DNA from: Atopostipes suicloacalis DSM 15692 | GTDB lineage: Bacteria > Bacillota > Bacilli > Lactobacillales > Carnobacteriaceae_A | Length of the DNA: 64,000 bases | Assembly (NCBI RefSeq): GCF_900129085.1 | Contig: NZ_FQUF01000005.1 | Location: 37,425 to 101,424 of the forward strand | Direction of reading: 5' to 3' | Shown: positions 9,993 to 21,200 of the stretch, piece by piece | Layout of the letters: each line of letters begins with the position of its first letter | Position numbering within the stretch: the stretch's first letter is position 1 | Translations under genes and position numbers: made by a program | Notes under the pieces: model-generated | Seen by the model: the letters and a program-made list of their open reading frames with translations, nothing else | Databases searched by the model: none | Told to the model about the DNA's origin: nothing

Positions 9993-10021
9993 TTGATATT
10001 TATCAACGTTTTCTGTATAAT
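9993..10021 (+). promoter_or_regulatory. rpsB promoter
   Basis: -35 TTGATA (9993-9998), 17-base spacer, -10 TATAAT (10016-10021). This near-consensus promoter precedes a leader of about 115 bases before rpsB. Confidence 0.85.
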
Positions 10022-10027
10022 ACTTGA

Positions 10028-10135
10028 CGGTGCTAAAGCATCAAATTTCACTCGACTGGATTGTTCAACTGTTGCTCCTATTGCCAGGAGTTGTTTGAAT
10101 ATTTGAAGGTTGGGGACGAAAAAAACAAAAATGGA
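10028..10135 (+). ncRNA. rpsB leader, candidate ribosomal protein S2 autoregulatory RNA
   Basis: The transcribed region between the rpsB promoter and its ribosome site contains a clear hairpin, CTCC-(TATTGCCA)-GGAG (about 10076-10091), plus flanking complementary segments, and no ORF that looks real. Lactobacillales carry a described structured rpsB leader (the Lacto-rpsB motif), and this would fit by position. I could not run a covariance search, so membership is inferred. Confidence 0.5.
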
Positions 10136-10145
10136 GGAATTTATA

Positions 10146-10907
10146 ATGGCAGTAGTAACTATGAAACAATTGTTAGAAACTGGTGTTCATTTTGGTCACC
10201 AAACACGTCGTTGGGATCCAAAAATGAAACCTTATATCTTTACAGAAAGAAATGGCATCTACATCATTGACTTACAACAAACAGTCCGTGCAATCGAAGA
10301 AGCTTATAAACTTGTTCGTGAAATTGGTGAAAATGGTGGAGACATTCTATTTGTAGGAACTAAAAAACAAGCAGAAGAATCAATTAAAGAAGAAGCTGAA
10401 CGTGCAGGAGTTCATTACATTAACCATCGTTGGTTAGGTGGAACCATGACGAACTGGGACACAATCAGTAAACGAATTGACTATTTAAAAGAATTAGAAG
10501 CTATGGAAGAAGATGGAACATTTGATGTTCTTCCTAAAAACGAAGTTAGCTTATTAATTAAAGAAAGAGATAAATTACAACGTACACTTGGAGGAATTAA
10601 AGACTTGTCTGGAACTCCAGATGCTTTATTCGTTGTAGATCCTCGTAAAGAATATATTGCAGTTAATGAAGCAAATAAATTAGGCATCCCTGTAATTGCT
10701 ATGGTAGATACCAATACAGATCCAGATAACATTGATTATGTTATCCCAGCAAACGATGATGCTATTCGCGCAATTAAATTAATTACTTCAGTAATGGCAG
10801 ATGCATACATTGAAGGAAATCAAGGTGAATCTCAAACAGCAGCTGACGAAGAAAAATCAGCTTCTATTGAAGAAATGGTTGAAGCTGTAGAAGGCGACAA
10901 CGAATAA
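10146..10907 (+). CDS. rpsB: 30S ribosomal protein S2
   Basis: Structural protein of the small ribosomal subunit. The 253-residue protein starts [19 protein letters not shown] and contains the S2 signatures [12 protein letters not shown] and [14 protein letters not shown], followed by a glutamate-rich tail. I chose the ATG at 10146, preceded by GGAGG at 8 bases, over an in-frame ATG 36 bases upstream that has no ribosome site and adds lysine-rich sequence foreign to the family. First gene of the rpsB-tsf operon. Confidence 0.98.
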   Translation: MAVVTMKQLLETGVHFGHQTRRWDPKMKPYIFTERNGIYIIDLQQTVRAIEEAYKLVREIGENGGDILFVGTKKQAEESIKEEAERAGVHYINHRWLGGTMTNWDTISKRIDYLKELEAMEEDGTFDVLPKNEVSLLIKERDKLQRTLGGIKDLSGTPDALFVVDPRKEYIAVNEANKLGIPVIAMVDTNTDPDNIDYVIPANDDAIRAIKLITSVMADAYIEGNQGESQTAADEEKSASIEEMVEAVEGDNE

Positions 10908-10972
10908 TATTTAATTCGCAATAAAAAAGACCACAAATATAATTAATTTATTTTAAATCAGGGGGAATTATC

Positions 10973-11854
10973 TTGGCAAAAATTAAAGCAGCTCAAGTTA
11001 AAGAACTTCGTGACCGTACAGGTGTTGGAATGATGGATGCAAAAAAAGCATTAGTTTCAGCAGACGGTGACATGGATCAAGCAATCGATATTTTACGTGA
11101 AAAAGGTGTAGCTACAGCAGCTAAAAAAGCAGATCGTATTTCAGCAGAAGGATTATCTTATATCCATGTTGAAGGAAACACTGCAGCTGTTGTTGAAGTC
11201 AATAGTGAAACAGACTATGTAGCGAAAAACGAACAATTTCAAACACTTGTAAAAGATATTGCTAAAGCCATTGCAATAAATAAACCTGCTTCTGTTGATG
11301 AAGCAAAAGATCTTAAAATGGACGATGGTGAAACAATTAGCGACAACATTACAAGTGCAATTACTACAATTGGTGAAAACATCACTCTTCGTCGTTTCGA
11401 ATTAATTGAAAAAGAAGATAATGAAGTATTCGGCGCTTATGAGCATATGGGCGGAAGCATTTCTGTTTTAACTTTAATTGAAGGTGGAAGCGAAGAAGTA
11501 GCACGTAATGTAGCTATGCATATCGCTGCCTTAAACCCTCAATATTTAAAACGTGAGGATGTTCCACAAGAAACGCGTGATCATGAGTTAAATATTTTAT
11601 CTGAACAAGCTAAAAACGAAGGAAAACCAGAACACATTGTTGAAAAAATGGTTGAAGGTCGTTTAAACAAATGGTTAGCTGAAATTTCATTAGTTGACCA
11701 ACCATATGTTAAAGATGGAGACAAAACTGTTCAAGAATATCTAAATGATCATAACGCTTCAATTAAATCATTCACTCGTCTAGAAGTTGGCGAAGGAATT
11801 GAAAAACGTGAAGAAGATTTTGCTGAAGAAGTTAGAAATCAAATGAACCTTTAA
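10973..11854 (+). CDS. tsf: Translation elongation factor Ts
   Basis: Guanine-nucleotide exchange factor for EF-Tu. The 293-residue protein shows the N-terminal UBA-like domain (AAQVKELRDRTGVGMMDAKKAL) and the core signature VNSETDYVAKNEQF. TTG start preceded by a GGGGGAA ribosome site. It lies 65 bases after rpsB and ends at a hairpin terminator. Confidence 0.98.
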   Translation: MAKIKAAQVKELRDRTGVGMMDAKKALVSADGDMDQAIDILREKGVATAAKKADRISAEGLSYIHVEGNTAAVVEVNSETDYVAKNEQFQTLVKDIAKAIAINKPASVDEAKDLKMDDGETISDNITSAITTIGENITLRRFELIEKEDNEVFGAYEHMGGSISVLTLIEGGSEEVARNVAMHIAALNPQYLKREDVPQETRDHELNILSEQAKNEGKPEHIVEKMVEGRLNKWLAEISLVDQPYVKDGDKTVQEYLNDHNASIKSFTRLEVGEGIEKREEDFAEEVRNQMNL

Positions 11855-11866
11855 TTTTAAGATTTA

Positions 11867-11899
11867 GACAGGAGCGTCTAGCGTTCCTGTCTTTTTTTA
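11867..11899 (+). terminator. tsf terminator
   Basis: Ten-base stem GACAGGAGCG / CGTTCCTGTC (one G-T pair), four-base loop and seven T residues. Confidence 0.92.
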
Positions 11900-11959
11900 G
11901 GTTATTATAGGGTTAAATATATTTTTAACGAAATAGAGTGAGAAATACCTGACAAATAA

Positions 11960-11988
11960 GTGACTCATTCTTTGAAATATGCTAATAT
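11960..11988 (+). promoter_or_regulatory. Candidate pyrH promoter
   Basis: -35 GTGACT (11960-11965), 17-base spacer, -10 TAATAT (11983-11988), about 28 bases before the pyrH start and downstream of the tsf terminator. Confidence 0.6.
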
Positions 11989-12015
11989 TAATATGTAAAC
12001 CTAGGAGGACTAAAG

Positions 12016-12738
12016 ATGGCAAAGCCTGAATATAAAAGGGTTATTTTAAAATTAAGTGGAGAAGCAATTGCCGGCGAAAAAGGGTATGGGATTGATCCAG
12101 CAACTATAAAGGATATCGCTGAAGAAATTAAAGAAGTACATGCATTAGGTGTAGAACTTGCAATTATTGTTGGTGGGGGAAACATTTGGCGCGGACAAAC
12201 TGGTGAGACCATGGGAATGGAGCGCGCACAAGCGGACTATATTGGAATGCTAGCCACTGTAATGAATGGTTTAGCCTTACAAGATGGACTAGAAAATGTA
12301 GGGGTACCTACTCGTGTTCAGACAGCAATTAGTATGGCTGAAGTAGCAGAGCCTTATATAAGAAGAAGAGCTATCCGTCATTTAGAAAAAGGTCGTGTGG
12401 TCATTTTTACTGGTGGAACAGGAAGCCCATATTTTTCAACAGACACTACTGCAGCGTTACGTGCCGCGGAAATTAATGCTGACGTTATTATGATGGCAAA
12501 AAATAATGTAGATGGTGTTTATTCAGCGGATCCAAATGTGGATAAAACGGCTACAAAATATGAAGAATTAACTTATCTTGATGTGATTAATAAATCACTT
12601 AACGTAATGGATACCACTGCATCTTCTTTAAGTATGGATAATGAAATCCCACTCGTTGTTTTCAAACTGAATGAAAAAGGAAACATTAAAAAAGTTGTCC
12701 TTGGCGAAAAAATAGGAACAAATATTAGGGGGAAGTAA
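12016..12738 (+). CDS. pyrH: UMP kinase
   Basis: Phosphorylates UMP to UDP for pyrimidine nucleotide synthesis. The 240-residue protein belongs to the amino-acid-kinase family, with KLSGEAIAG at the N-terminus, [10 protein letters not shown], the [20 protein letters not shown] segment and a C-terminal [13 protein letters not shown] strand. ATG with AGGAGG upstream. It is placed one base before frr, as in most Firmicutes. Confidence 0.98.
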   Translation: MAKPEYKRVILKLSGEAIAGEKGYGIDPATIKDIAEEIKEVHALGVELAIIVGGGNIWRGQTGETMGMERAQADYIGMLATVMNGLALQDGLENVGVPTRVQTAISMAEVAEPYIRRRAIRHLEKGRVVIFTGGTGSPYFSTDTTAALRAAEINADVIMMAKNNVDGVYSADPNVDKTATKYEELTYLDVINKSLNVMDTTASSLSMDNEIPLVVFKLNEKGNIKKVVLGEKIGTNIRGK

Positions 12739-12739
12739 A

Positions 12740-13297
12740 ATGAGTCAACAAGTACTTAATAACACACAAAAAGATATGGATAATGCTTTACAAGCTTTTA
12801 CTCGTGAATTGGGAAGTATTCGTGCAGGCCGTGCGAATGCGAGTTTACTCGATGGCATTATGGTCTCATATTATGGAGCCAATACACCGTTAAACCAATT
12901 AGCTCAAATTTCAGTACCTGAAGCACGAATGATTGTAATTACACCTTACGATAAAAATATTTTAACGGATATTGAAAAAGCAATTAATAAATCAGAAATT
13001 GGGATTACCCCATCAAATGACGGTTCAATTATACGTTTAATTGTTCCGCAATTAACAGAAGAACGCCGTCGTGAGATTGCTAAACAAGTTGGAGAAGAAG
13101 CTGAAAATGCGAAAGTTTCTATCCGAAACATTCGCCGCGCTGCAATTGATGATTTGAGAAAATTAGAAAAAGATGGCGATCTTTCACAAGATGAATTGCA
13201 TAGATTTGAAGCTGAAGTGCAAAAATTAACGGATGATGCTGTAAAAGAAGCCGATCAAATAGCAGCAGAAAAAGAAAAAGAAATCATTGAAGATTAA
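12740..13297 (+). CDS. frr: Ribosome recycling factor
   Basis: Splits post-termination ribosomes together with EF-G. The 185-residue length is standard. It has [19 protein letters not shown] near the N-terminus and the three-helix domain signature [29 protein letters not shown]. Its start codon follows the pyrH stop by one base; the GGGGGAAG ribosome site lies inside the pyrH 3' end, so the two genes are translationally linked. Confidence 0.98.
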   Translation: MSQQVLNNTQKDMDNALQAFTRELGSIRAGRANASLLDGIMVSYYGANTPLNQLAQISVPEARMIVITPYDKNILTDIEKAINKSEIGITPSNDGSIIRLIVPQLTEERRREIAKQVGEEAENAKVSIRNIRRAAIDDLRKLEKDGDLSQDELHRFEAEVQKLTDDAVKEADQIAAEKEKEIIED

Positions 13298-13424
13298 TCG
13301 TTAAAGAATTAAAAGATTAATGGTTATCTATATTGTGTATTAAATCTATAGTTAAAAGATATAGACACTCTATACATATGACCAGTTGATTAAAGGTTAA
13401 ATCTTATTTTTTATAGATTAAAAC

Positions 13425-13460
13425 AAATCCGCTAGAACACTATTTGTTTTGGCGGATTTA
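13425..13460 (+). terminator. Probable pyrH-frr terminator
   Basis: Arms AAATCCGC (13425-13432) and GCGGATTT (13452-13459) enclose a 19-base loop that can pair internally, followed by an AT-rich stretch. The rest of the 260-base frr-uppS gap holds only short AT-rich repeats such as TCTATA/TATAGA around 13346-13367. Confidence 0.6.
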
Positions 13461-13522
13461 TATTATTTTAGGAAATAAAAGGATAATGTTTAATAGATGT
13501 GGTAGTTTGTACATATTTTCAA

Positions 13523-13528
13523 TATAAT
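13523..13528 (+). promoter_or_regulatory. -10 element upstream of uppS
   Basis: Perfect TATAAT 30 bases before uppS. No good -35 hexamer is visible 16-18 bases upstream, so the assignment rests on the -10 alone. Confidence 0.5.
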
Positions 13529-13558
13529 AGAGTGTAGAAAAAAATAAGGAGGACAATC

Positions 13559-14302
13559 ATGACTAATAATAACTCTACCCACGATATCCAAAATGGTTTA
13601 GTTCCCGATCATGTAGCTATAATTATGGATGGGAATGGACGTTGGGCGAAAGAAAGAGGGTTAGATCGGTCTGAAGGACACAAAGAAGGTGTTGAAGCCA
13701 TACGACGAGTTGCTTTAAGTGCTAATCAACTTGGTGTTAAAGTCTTAACTTTGTATGCTTTTTCTACCGAAAACTGGAAGCGTCCCATTAAAGAAATCCA
13801 ATATTTAATGGCTTTACCTGGAAAGTTTTTCAAAAGGTTTGTTCCAGAACTCAATGAAAATAATGTAAAAGTGATGGTTACGGGCTTTGAAAAACAAGTC
13901 CCAGATATTACCAAACGAGCGATTTTTAAAGCGGTGGAGGAAACGAAAAATAATACAGGAATGATTTTAAATTTTGCATTCAATTATGGAAGCAGAGCCG
14001 AAATTGTCCAAGCTGTTCAAGAAATTGCTCAAGAAGTAAAGAATAAAAAACTAAAACCTGAGGCTATCAATGAAGAAATGATCGCTTCACATCTATTAAC
14101 GGCACAACTAGGTGAATTTCAAGAAGTAGATTTTTTAATTCGCTCGAGCGGAGAAAAACGTTTAAGTAATTTTTTGCTCTGGCAGAATGCTTATAGTGAA
14201 TTTTATTTTACTTCTGAATATTGGCCTGATTACAACGAAAAATTATTTGAACAAGCAATTTTAGAATATCAAAATAGAAACCGTAGATTTGGTGGAGTTT
14301 AA
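13559..14302 (+). CDS. uppS: Undecaprenyl diphosphate synthase (isoprenyl transferase)
   Basis: Makes the C55 lipid carrier used for peptidoglycan and teichoic acid assembly. The 247-residue protein has the cis-prenyltransferase signatures IIMDGNGRWAKERGL with the catalytic Asp, GHKEGVEA, and IRSSGEKRLSNFLLWQNAYSE. ATG with AAGGAGG upstream. It heads the uppS-cdsA-rseP-proS operon, with short gaps of about 30-40 bases throughout. Confidence 0.98.
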   Translation: MTNNNSTHDIQNGLVPDHVAIIMDGNGRWAKERGLDRSEGHKEGVEAIRRVALSANQLGVKVLTLYAFSTENWKRPIKEIQYLMALPGKFFKRFVPELNENNVKVMVTGFEKQVPDITKRAIFKAVEETKNNTGMILNFAFNYGSRAEIVQAVQEIAQEVKNKKLKPEAINEEMIASHLLTAQLGEFQEVDFLIRSSGEKRLSNFLLWQNAYSEFYFTSEYWPDYNEKLFEQAILEYQNRNRRFGGV

Positions 14303-14337
14303 TTTACGGAAAGATAAAATCCTAGGAGGGGATTATT

Positions 14338-15120
14338 GTGCGTCAACGCATAATCACTTCTATTGTCTTGTTAGTGGTACTTGTCCCGACGATTATTATA
14401 GGTGGTTGGCCTTTTAATATTGTCATGGGTCTTATTGCATTATTAGCAAGTATAGAATTAATTCATATGGCAAAGATTAGCCGAAAATTATTGCCATCTA
14501 TTGTTACATATCTTGGTACGTTGTCGATTGTATTTTTTGACTATATAGCCGTCTATTTACCAGATAATTGGAGTAACAGTTTTACGCCTGTTTTTTCATT
14601 AATGTTTTTATTAATTTGTACGGTGCTTATTCATGACTATGATTTTACTAAAGCAGGTATCTCAGCGTTGACTATGTTTTATGTTGGTTTAGGTGGGTAC
14701 GCTGCTGTGACAATCCGTGAATCTAATTTAGCCTTATTTTTATTTATCTTATTGGTCGTCATGAGTACGGATATTGGTGCTTATTTTATAGGCTCTCAGA
14801 TTGGTAAAAATAAATTAGCGCCTAAGCTATCACCAAATAAAACAATAGAAGGATTTATAGGTGGTATTATCTCGGCTATAATTGTAGCCTCTATTTACTT
14901 AATCTTTTTTGACTTTATCTATTCCAAAGGTATAATGCTTTTGGTAGCTGGAATTTTATCTGTGACCGGACAATTTGGTGATCTATTAGAATCTGGCTTT
15001 AAGAGACATTTCTCAGTAAAAGATTCAGGAAATATATTACCCGGCCATGGTGGAATATTGGATCGTTTTGATAGTGCGTTATTTACATTAAGTATGGCAT
15101 TTATATTGGGTGTTGTTTAA
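14338..15120 (+). CDS. cdsA: Phosphatidate cytidylyltransferase (CDP-diglyceride synthase)
   Basis: Converts phosphatidic acid and CTP to CDP-diacylglycerol for phospholipid synthesis. The 260-residue integral membrane protein has about eight predicted hydrophobic segments and the family signature near the C-terminus, KDSGNILPGHGGILDRFDS. STDIGAYFIG and KLSPNKTIEGFIGG are further conserved blocks. GTG start with AGGAGGGG eight bases upstream. Lies between uppS and rseP as in Bacillus and Enterococcus. Confidence 0.97.
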   Translation: MRQRIITSIVLLVVLVPTIIIGGWPFNIVMGLIALLASIELIHMAKISRKLLPSIVTYLGTLSIVFFDYIAVYLPDNWSNSFTPVFSLMFLLICTVLIHDYDFTKAGISALTMFYVGLGGYAAVTIRESNLALFLFILLVVMSTDIGAYFIGSQIGKNKLAPKLSPNKTIEGFIGGIISAIIVASIYLIFFDFIYSKGIMLLVAGILSVTGQFGDLLESGFKRHFSVKDSGNILPGHGGILDRFDSALFTLSMAFILGVV

Positions 15121-15161
15121 TAAAGATGAATTTGTAATGGAGTAGAAAGGAGTTGTGTTCT

Positions 15162-16433
15162 ATGCAAACAATATTAGCATTTATACTGGTTTTTGGAATA
15201 ATTGTTATTGTACACGAGTTTGGTCATTTTTATTTCGCAAAAAAATCAGGCATTTTAGTTCGAGAATTCGCTATTGGTATGGGACCAAAGTTATTTCAAA
15301 CGCATAGAAATGAAACAACTTACACAATCCGTATGTTACCATTAGGTGGATATGTGTTAATGGCCGGTTATGAAGAAGAAGAGGATATCCGATTAGGGAT
15401 GCCTGCTTTATTAGTACTTGATGAAAATGAAAAAGTATCTGAGATTGATTTAAGTAAGCAATCCATGTACACAAAGGGTGTTCCTATTGATGTGTTGGAA
15501 TATGACTTTAATGAGAAACTCTATATTAAAGGCAATATGTCAGATAATACAGAAGAAACGGTTACCTATTCAGTCAATGAAGATGCGATACTGATTAAAG
15601 AAGATGGCACAAAACTACAAATCGCACCGGCTAACCGTCAATTTCCTAATGCTCCCTTATTTAATCGCATACTAACAAATTTCGGGGGACCTCTAAATAA
15701 TTTTATCCTGGCTATTGTTGCTTTTATGCTAATGGCTTTCATGCAAGGAGGAATTCCTTCATCTGAACCTATAATTGGTCGAATAGAAGAAAATACACCA
15801 GCAGCTGAATCACAACTAGAAACAGGCGATCGTGTTTTAGCTATTGAAGATGAAGAGGTGTCTTCATTTGTAGAGATGGTGGAGATTGTAGGACAACATC
15901 CAAATGAAACTTTGACTTTTGAGATGGAAACCCCTGAAAAAAATCAATACACTGAAGTGATTAAACCAGAAGCAAGAACAGTTAACCAAACAGAAGTGGG
16001 TCGAATTGGAGTAGAAGTCTCTATGAAAACTTCTTTTATGGATAAAATCACTTTTGGTTTTACAGAAACATGGTCGACCATCAAAATGATTTCTCAAAGT
16101 ATTGGCATGTTATTTACGGGGCAATTTACTGTAGATGATTTAGGCGGACCGGTTGCAATTTTTGAATTAACGGGAGAAGTAACCAAAACATCTGGTCTTA
16201 TTGGGATTATTAACTTCATTGGTTTTTTAAGTATTAACCTAGGATTAATGAATTTATTACCTATTCCAGCACTAGATGGTGGAAAGTTACTTTTAAATAT
16301 TGTTGAAGGAATTCGCGGAAAGAAAATAAGTGAAGAAAAAGAAGCGATGATTAATTTAATCGGTATGGTATTATTATTAATTCTTATGTTAGTAGTAACA
16401 TGGAATGACATCCAAAGATTTTTTTTCAACTAA
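15162..16433 (+). CDS. rseP: RIP metalloprotease RseP (site-2 protease)
   Basis: Intramembrane zinc protease that cleaves anti-sigma factors and signal-peptide remnants. The 423-residue protein has HEFGH in the first membrane helix (near residue 18), a PDZ domain (about residues 190-275) and the C-terminal NLLPIPALDGGKL motif, which supplies the third metal ligand. The ATG at 15162 has AAAGGAG upstream at normal distance; an upstream TTG would overlap that site. It resembles Eep of enterococci, a known homologue that processes peptide pheromones. Confidence 0.96.
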   Translation: MQTILAFILVFGIIVIVHEFGHFYFAKKSGILVREFAIGMGPKLFQTHRNETTYTIRMLPLGGYVLMAGYEEEEDIRLGMPALLVLDENEKVSEIDLSKQSMYTKGVPIDVLEYDFNEKLYIKGNMSDNTEETVTYSVNEDAILIKEDGTKLQIAPANRQFPNAPLFNRILTNFGGPLNNFILAIVAFMLMAFMQGGIPSSEPIIGRIEENTPAAESQLETGDRVLAIEDEEVSSFVEMVEIVGQHPNETLTFEMETPEKNQYTEVIKPEARTVNQTEVGRIGVEVSMKTSFMDKITFGFTETWSTIKMISQSIGMLFTGQFTVDDLGGPVAIFELTGEVTKTSGLIGIINFIGFLSINLGLMNLLPIPALDGGKLLLNIVEGIRGKKISEEKEAMINLIGMVLLLILMLVVTWNDIQRFFFN

Positions 16434-16466
16434 CGATAAAATGAATATAAAGGAGTTTGATACTGA

Positions 16467-18188
16467 ATGAAACAATCCCAAATTTTTATCCCAACATTAC
16501 GAGAAACCCCAAGTGATGCTGAAGTAGCTAGTCATCAATTAATGTTACGTGCGGGATTTATTCGTCAAATATCAGCAGGCATATATACGTATATGCCATT
16601 AGCATGGCGCGTAATTAAAAAAATAGAAAATATTATCCGTGAAGAATTAGACGCTGTTGGAGGTACAGAAATGCTACTTCCTACTTTGATTCCAGCGGAT
16701 TTATGGCGAGAATCTGGTCGGTTTGAGACGTATGGCCCAGAAATGATGGAATTGAAAGATAGACACAATCGAGACTTTTTATTAGGGCCAACCCACGAAG
16801 AAACATTTACGAAATTAGTTCGTGATGATATTAAATCGTATAAAAAATTACCCCTTCATTTATATCAAATTCAAACAAAATATCGAGATGAAAAACGACC
16901 TAGATTTGGTTTGTTACGAAGTAGAGAATTTCTTATGAAGGATTCTTATACTTTTCATGATTCTTATGATAGCTTAGATGATATGTATAATGATATTTGG
17001 CAAGCTTATGATAATATCTTTACTCGAATTGGACTAAACTATCGCTCAATAATTGCCGATGCAGGAGCAATGGGGGGCAAGGAATCGATAGAGTTTATTG
17101 CGATGTCAGATGTAGGAGAAGATACCATTGCTTATTCAACAGAAAGTGAATATGCAGCCAATATCGAAATGGCGAGCAGTAAATTTAAAGAACGTACGAA
17201 TACAGAAGTTCAACTTCAAAAAGAATTAATCGACACGCCCGATACAAAAACAATTGATGAATTAGCGGAGTTATTATCCATTAGTAAAGCTAAAATATTG
17301 AAGAGTGTTCTTTTAGTTGCGGATGGTACGAAGCCAATAATGGCTATTATAAGAGGAGACCATGACGTTAACGAAATTAAAGTACGTATGGCAGTGGGTG
17401 CTGAAACCATTGAACATGCTACGGAAGAACAAATCAAAGAGTTATTTGCTGGACTCCCAGCTGGTTATGTTGGGCCACTTGATCTAGGAGAAGAAGTAAC
17501 GATTGTGGCTGATTTATATGTAAAAAATATGGTAAATGCTGTTGCGGGAGCCAACCAAGAAAACAAGCATTATATTAATATAACCCCAAGTCGTGATTTT
17601 GAGCCGGATACGTACACAGATATCCGAATGGTTCAAGAAGGAGATTTGTCACCGGATGGACAAGGTACTCTTCAATTCACTACAGGAATTGAAATAGGGC
17701 ACATTTTTAAATTAGGAACTCGCTTTAGTGAAACGATGGGAGCGAACGTCCTAGATAAGAATGGGAAACCGACCCCAGTAATTATGGGAAGTTACGGAAT
17801 AGGAATTAGCCGCCTACTTTCCGCAATTTCCGAACAATATTTAGATGAACGAGGACTCGTTTGGCCAGATGCTGTAGCACCTTTTGATGTGCATATCGTT
17901 CCAATTAATTATGGAAATGAAGATCAAAGAATATTGACTGACGAGTTAAATGAATTATTTACGGATGAAGGGTTTGAAGTTTTAATCGATGACCGGAAAG
18001 AAAGACCGGGCGTTAAATTTACGGATGCTGAATTAATTGGAATTCCTATTCGAATTACAGTAGGTAAAAAAGCCGAAGATGGAATTGTTGAAGTTTCTTT
18101 CCGACGTACGAATGAAATGGTTGAAACGCGAAAAGAAGAGATTATCGATACAATTTCCATTCTTAAAACAACCCAAGAAAATATTTAA
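16467..18188 (+). CDS. proS: Prolyl-tRNA synthetase (bacterial type)
   Basis: Charges tRNA-Pro. The 573-residue class II enzyme has motif 1/2 regions (RAGFIRQISAGIYTYMPLAWR, TKYRDEKRPRFGLLRSREFLMKD), the inserted YbaK-like editing domain (about residues 225-390, with GDHDVNEIKVR) and motif 3 in MGSYGIGISRLL, then an anticodon-binding domain. This domain order defines the bacterial-type ProRS. ATG with AAGGAG. Last gene of the uppS operon, ending at a hairpin. Confidence 0.98.
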   Translation: MKQSQIFIPTLRETPSDAEVASHQLMLRAGFIRQISAGIYTYMPLAWRVIKKIENIIREELDAVGGTEMLLPTLIPADLWRESGRFETYGPEMMELKDRHNRDFLLGPTHEETFTKLVRDDIKSYKKLPLHLYQIQTKYRDEKRPRFGLLRSREFLMKDSYTFHDSYDSLDDMYNDIWQAYDNIFTRIGLNYRSIIADAGAMGGKESIEFIAMSDVGEDTIAYSTESEYAANIEMASSKFKERTNTEVQLQKELIDTPDTKTIDELAELLSISKAKILKSVLLVADGTKPIMAIIRGDHDVNEIKVRMAVGAETIEHATEEQIKELFAGLPAGYVGPLDLGEEVTIVADLYVKNMVNAVAGANQENKHYINITPSRDFEPDTYTDIRMVQEGDLSPDGQGTLQFTTGIEIGHIFKLGTRFSETMGANVLDKNGKPTPVIMGSYGIGISRLLSAISEQYLDERGLVWPDAVAPFDVHIVPINYGNEDQRILTDELNELFTDEGFEVLIDDRKERPGVKFTDAELIGIPIRITVGKKAEDGIVEVSFRRTNEMVETRKEEIIDTISILKTTQENI

Positions 18189-18208
18189 TGCGTTTATTTA
18201 TATAGATT

Positions 18209-18250
18209 AAAAAAAGGAGACAGCAAGCTAAATGCCTGCCTCCTTTTCTT
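18209..18250 (+). terminator. proS terminator
   Basis: Stem AAAAGGAGACAGC / GCCTGCCTCCTTTT with one mismatch and a short loop, followed by a T-rich run, 20 bases past the proS stop. Confidence 0.85.
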
Positions 18251-18283
18251 TCATGTAATATCTTTTAAGAAGGAAGGATACTA

Positions 18284-21200
18284 ATGGCTAAAGACACAAA
18301 AGCTTTATTTCAAACATTATTAGAACAAATAAAATTATCCCCCAATGAAGATGAGAAAGTCTATTTGGAAGATGGTGAAATAAAGTCTGTTAAAGTGCAT
18401 AAAAATGAAAAGAAATGGGAATTTCATTTTACATTTGCTGATATTTTACCTTTTAAATTATTTAAAGAGTTTGAAGAGGCTTTATCGATTGCTTTTTCAA
18501 AAATAGCAAAAATAGAGCTAGAAATTGAAGTAACTAATCCTACAATAAACCAACAGTTAATTAGTGACTATTGGCTTTATGTCTGTCGACAAAGTAGAGT
18601 AGATTCACCAATTTGTAATGAATTATTTAAAACAGGAACTCCTATTTTAAACGGCAATAAAGTCACTTTTTATATTGAACATGAAGTGACATTACCAAAG
18701 TTCAATGAGGAGTTTTTCCCACCTATTGTTGAGGAGTATAAGAAACTAGGTTTCCCAAAGGATTTGCGTATTCTACCTGAGGTTGATGTTACTGCTGCAG
18801 AAAAAGTAACAAAAGCGGTGATGGAAAAAAACGAATCCGAAAATGCAATGCTCACAAAAAAATTAACTGAAAAACATCAACAAAATGCCCAAAATGGGAA
18901 TGGAAGAGGAAATGGAAGTATTAGTGGACCGATTAAAATGGGTCGTAGTATTTCGAATAATTCCCCTATTATGCAAATGGAAGATATTTTGGATGAGGAG
19001 CGTAGCGTAGTCGTAGAAGGCTATGTTTTTGATGTAGAGATTAGGAAACTACGATCAGAACGCGAATTGATGATTTTAAAACTTACGGATTATTCTTCTT
19101 CTCTAACCGTTAAAAAATTCTCTAATAATGAAACAGATGAAGCAATGTTTGCAAATATTAAACCGGGTATGTGGTTAAAAGCCCAAGGATCTATTCAAGA
19201 AGACACCTATACGAATGAATTAGGAATGATGGCACAAAGTTTACAGGAAACTTTTCATGAATCTCGCAAAGATCAAGCGCCAGAGGGAGAAAAGAGAATT
19301 GAACTTCATGCTCATTCGAATATGAGTATGATGGATTCAACGGTAGATGTTAAAGATTTAGTAAAAACAGCGGCTGACTGGGGTCATGAAGCTGTGGCAA
19401 TCACTGACCATGCGGGGGTTTATTCTTTCCCAGATGCGTATCAAGCCAGCAAAGAAAATGATATACAAGTGATTTATGGTTTAGAAGCTGACCTTGTTAA
19501 TGATGGTGTTCCGATTGCTATGAATATTTCAGACATTGAGCTAAATGAAGCTACTTACGTTGTTTTTGACGTGGAAACAACCGGTTTATCTGCCATCTAT
19601 GACTCTATAATTGAGCTAGCAGCGGTTAAAATGTACAAAGGAAATGTGATTGAAGAATTTCAAGAATTTATTGATCCTGGAAAAGAACTTTCTAGTTTTA
19701 CAACACAATTAACCGGAATCACAAATGAAATGGTTAAAGGATCTAAGCCAGAAAAACAAGTGTTGTCTGAATTCCAAGAATTTACGAAAGATACGATCCT
19801 GGTAGCACATAATGCTCAATTTGACGTAGGGTTTATTAATAAAGGTTACGAAAAAAATGATTTGGCTATATCAACTCAATCAGTAATTGATACACTAGAA
19901 CTATCACGTTTTTTATATCCACAATTTAAAAGCTTTGGTCTAAGTGCATTAGCTAAACGTTTTGATGTTGTTTTAGAACAACACCATAGAGCTATTTATG
20001 ATGCGGAAACAACGGGTAGATTATTAGATATTTTCTTAAAAGAATTAACTAGCGAATATGAAATTACAAATCTAAAACATATTAATGATTATATTGGGCA
20101 GGGCGAAAGCTATAAACGTTCACGCCCCACTCATGCTACATTATTGGTTTCTTCAAATGAAGGATTGAAAAATTTATATCATCTCGTATCAATTGGTTTA
20201 ACCGAGTATTTCTATCGAACTCCTCGCATTCCTCATCGAGTCTTAAAAGACTATCGAAAAGGGATATTAGTAGGTAGTGGTTGTGCAGATGGAGATGTTT
20301 TTACAGCAATGATGCAGACAGGCTATGATGAAGCTAAAGACCTAGCAAAGAAATATGATTTTTTAGAAATTATGCCAAAAGAATCTTATCTACATTTAAA
20401 AGAGCGTGAGCTTATAAAAAGTGAAGAAGATTTAGAAGAAATTTTGTCAAATATTGTGAAGTTGGGTGAAGAGTTAGATATTCCTGTAGTGGCAACAGGG
20501 AATGTGCATTATTTAAATCCCGAAGATTCTATATATCGAGAAATTATCTTAAAGTCACTAAATCAAAGCAATACACAAGATACCTTACATCCAAAAGTTC
20601 ACTTTAGAACAACAGATGAAATGATAGAGGCTTTCGCATTTCTAGGAGAAGAAAAAGCTCAGGAAGTTGTAGTGACCAATACTCATAAGATCAAAGAAAT
20701 GATTGATCCAGAGATTGCTCCGATTAAGGACAAGTTATATACTCCGAAACTGGAAGGTGCGGAAGAAGAAATTCGCAATATTACCTATAACAAAGCGAAA
20801 GAATTATATGGTGAGCCTTTACCAGAGATCGTTGAAGCCCGTATTGAGCGTGAATTAGATAGTATTATTGGAAATGGTTTTGCAGTTATTTACTTAATTT
20901 CTCAAAAATTAGTAGAAAAAAGTAATCAAAATGGTTATTTAGTTGGATCACGTGGTTCTGTAGGTTCTAGTTTAGTAGCTACATTAACTGGTATTACAGA
21001 GGTAAATCCTTTATCTCCGCATTACCGCTGTAAAAAATGTCAATTCAATGAATTTTTTGATGATGGTTCAGTCGGATCTGGTTTTGACTTACCACCAAAA
21101 AATTGTCCGGAATGTGGAGAACCTCTTATTGCGGATGGACATGATATTCCTTTTGAGACTTTCCTAGGGTTTAAAGGAGATAAAGTTCCTGATATTGATT

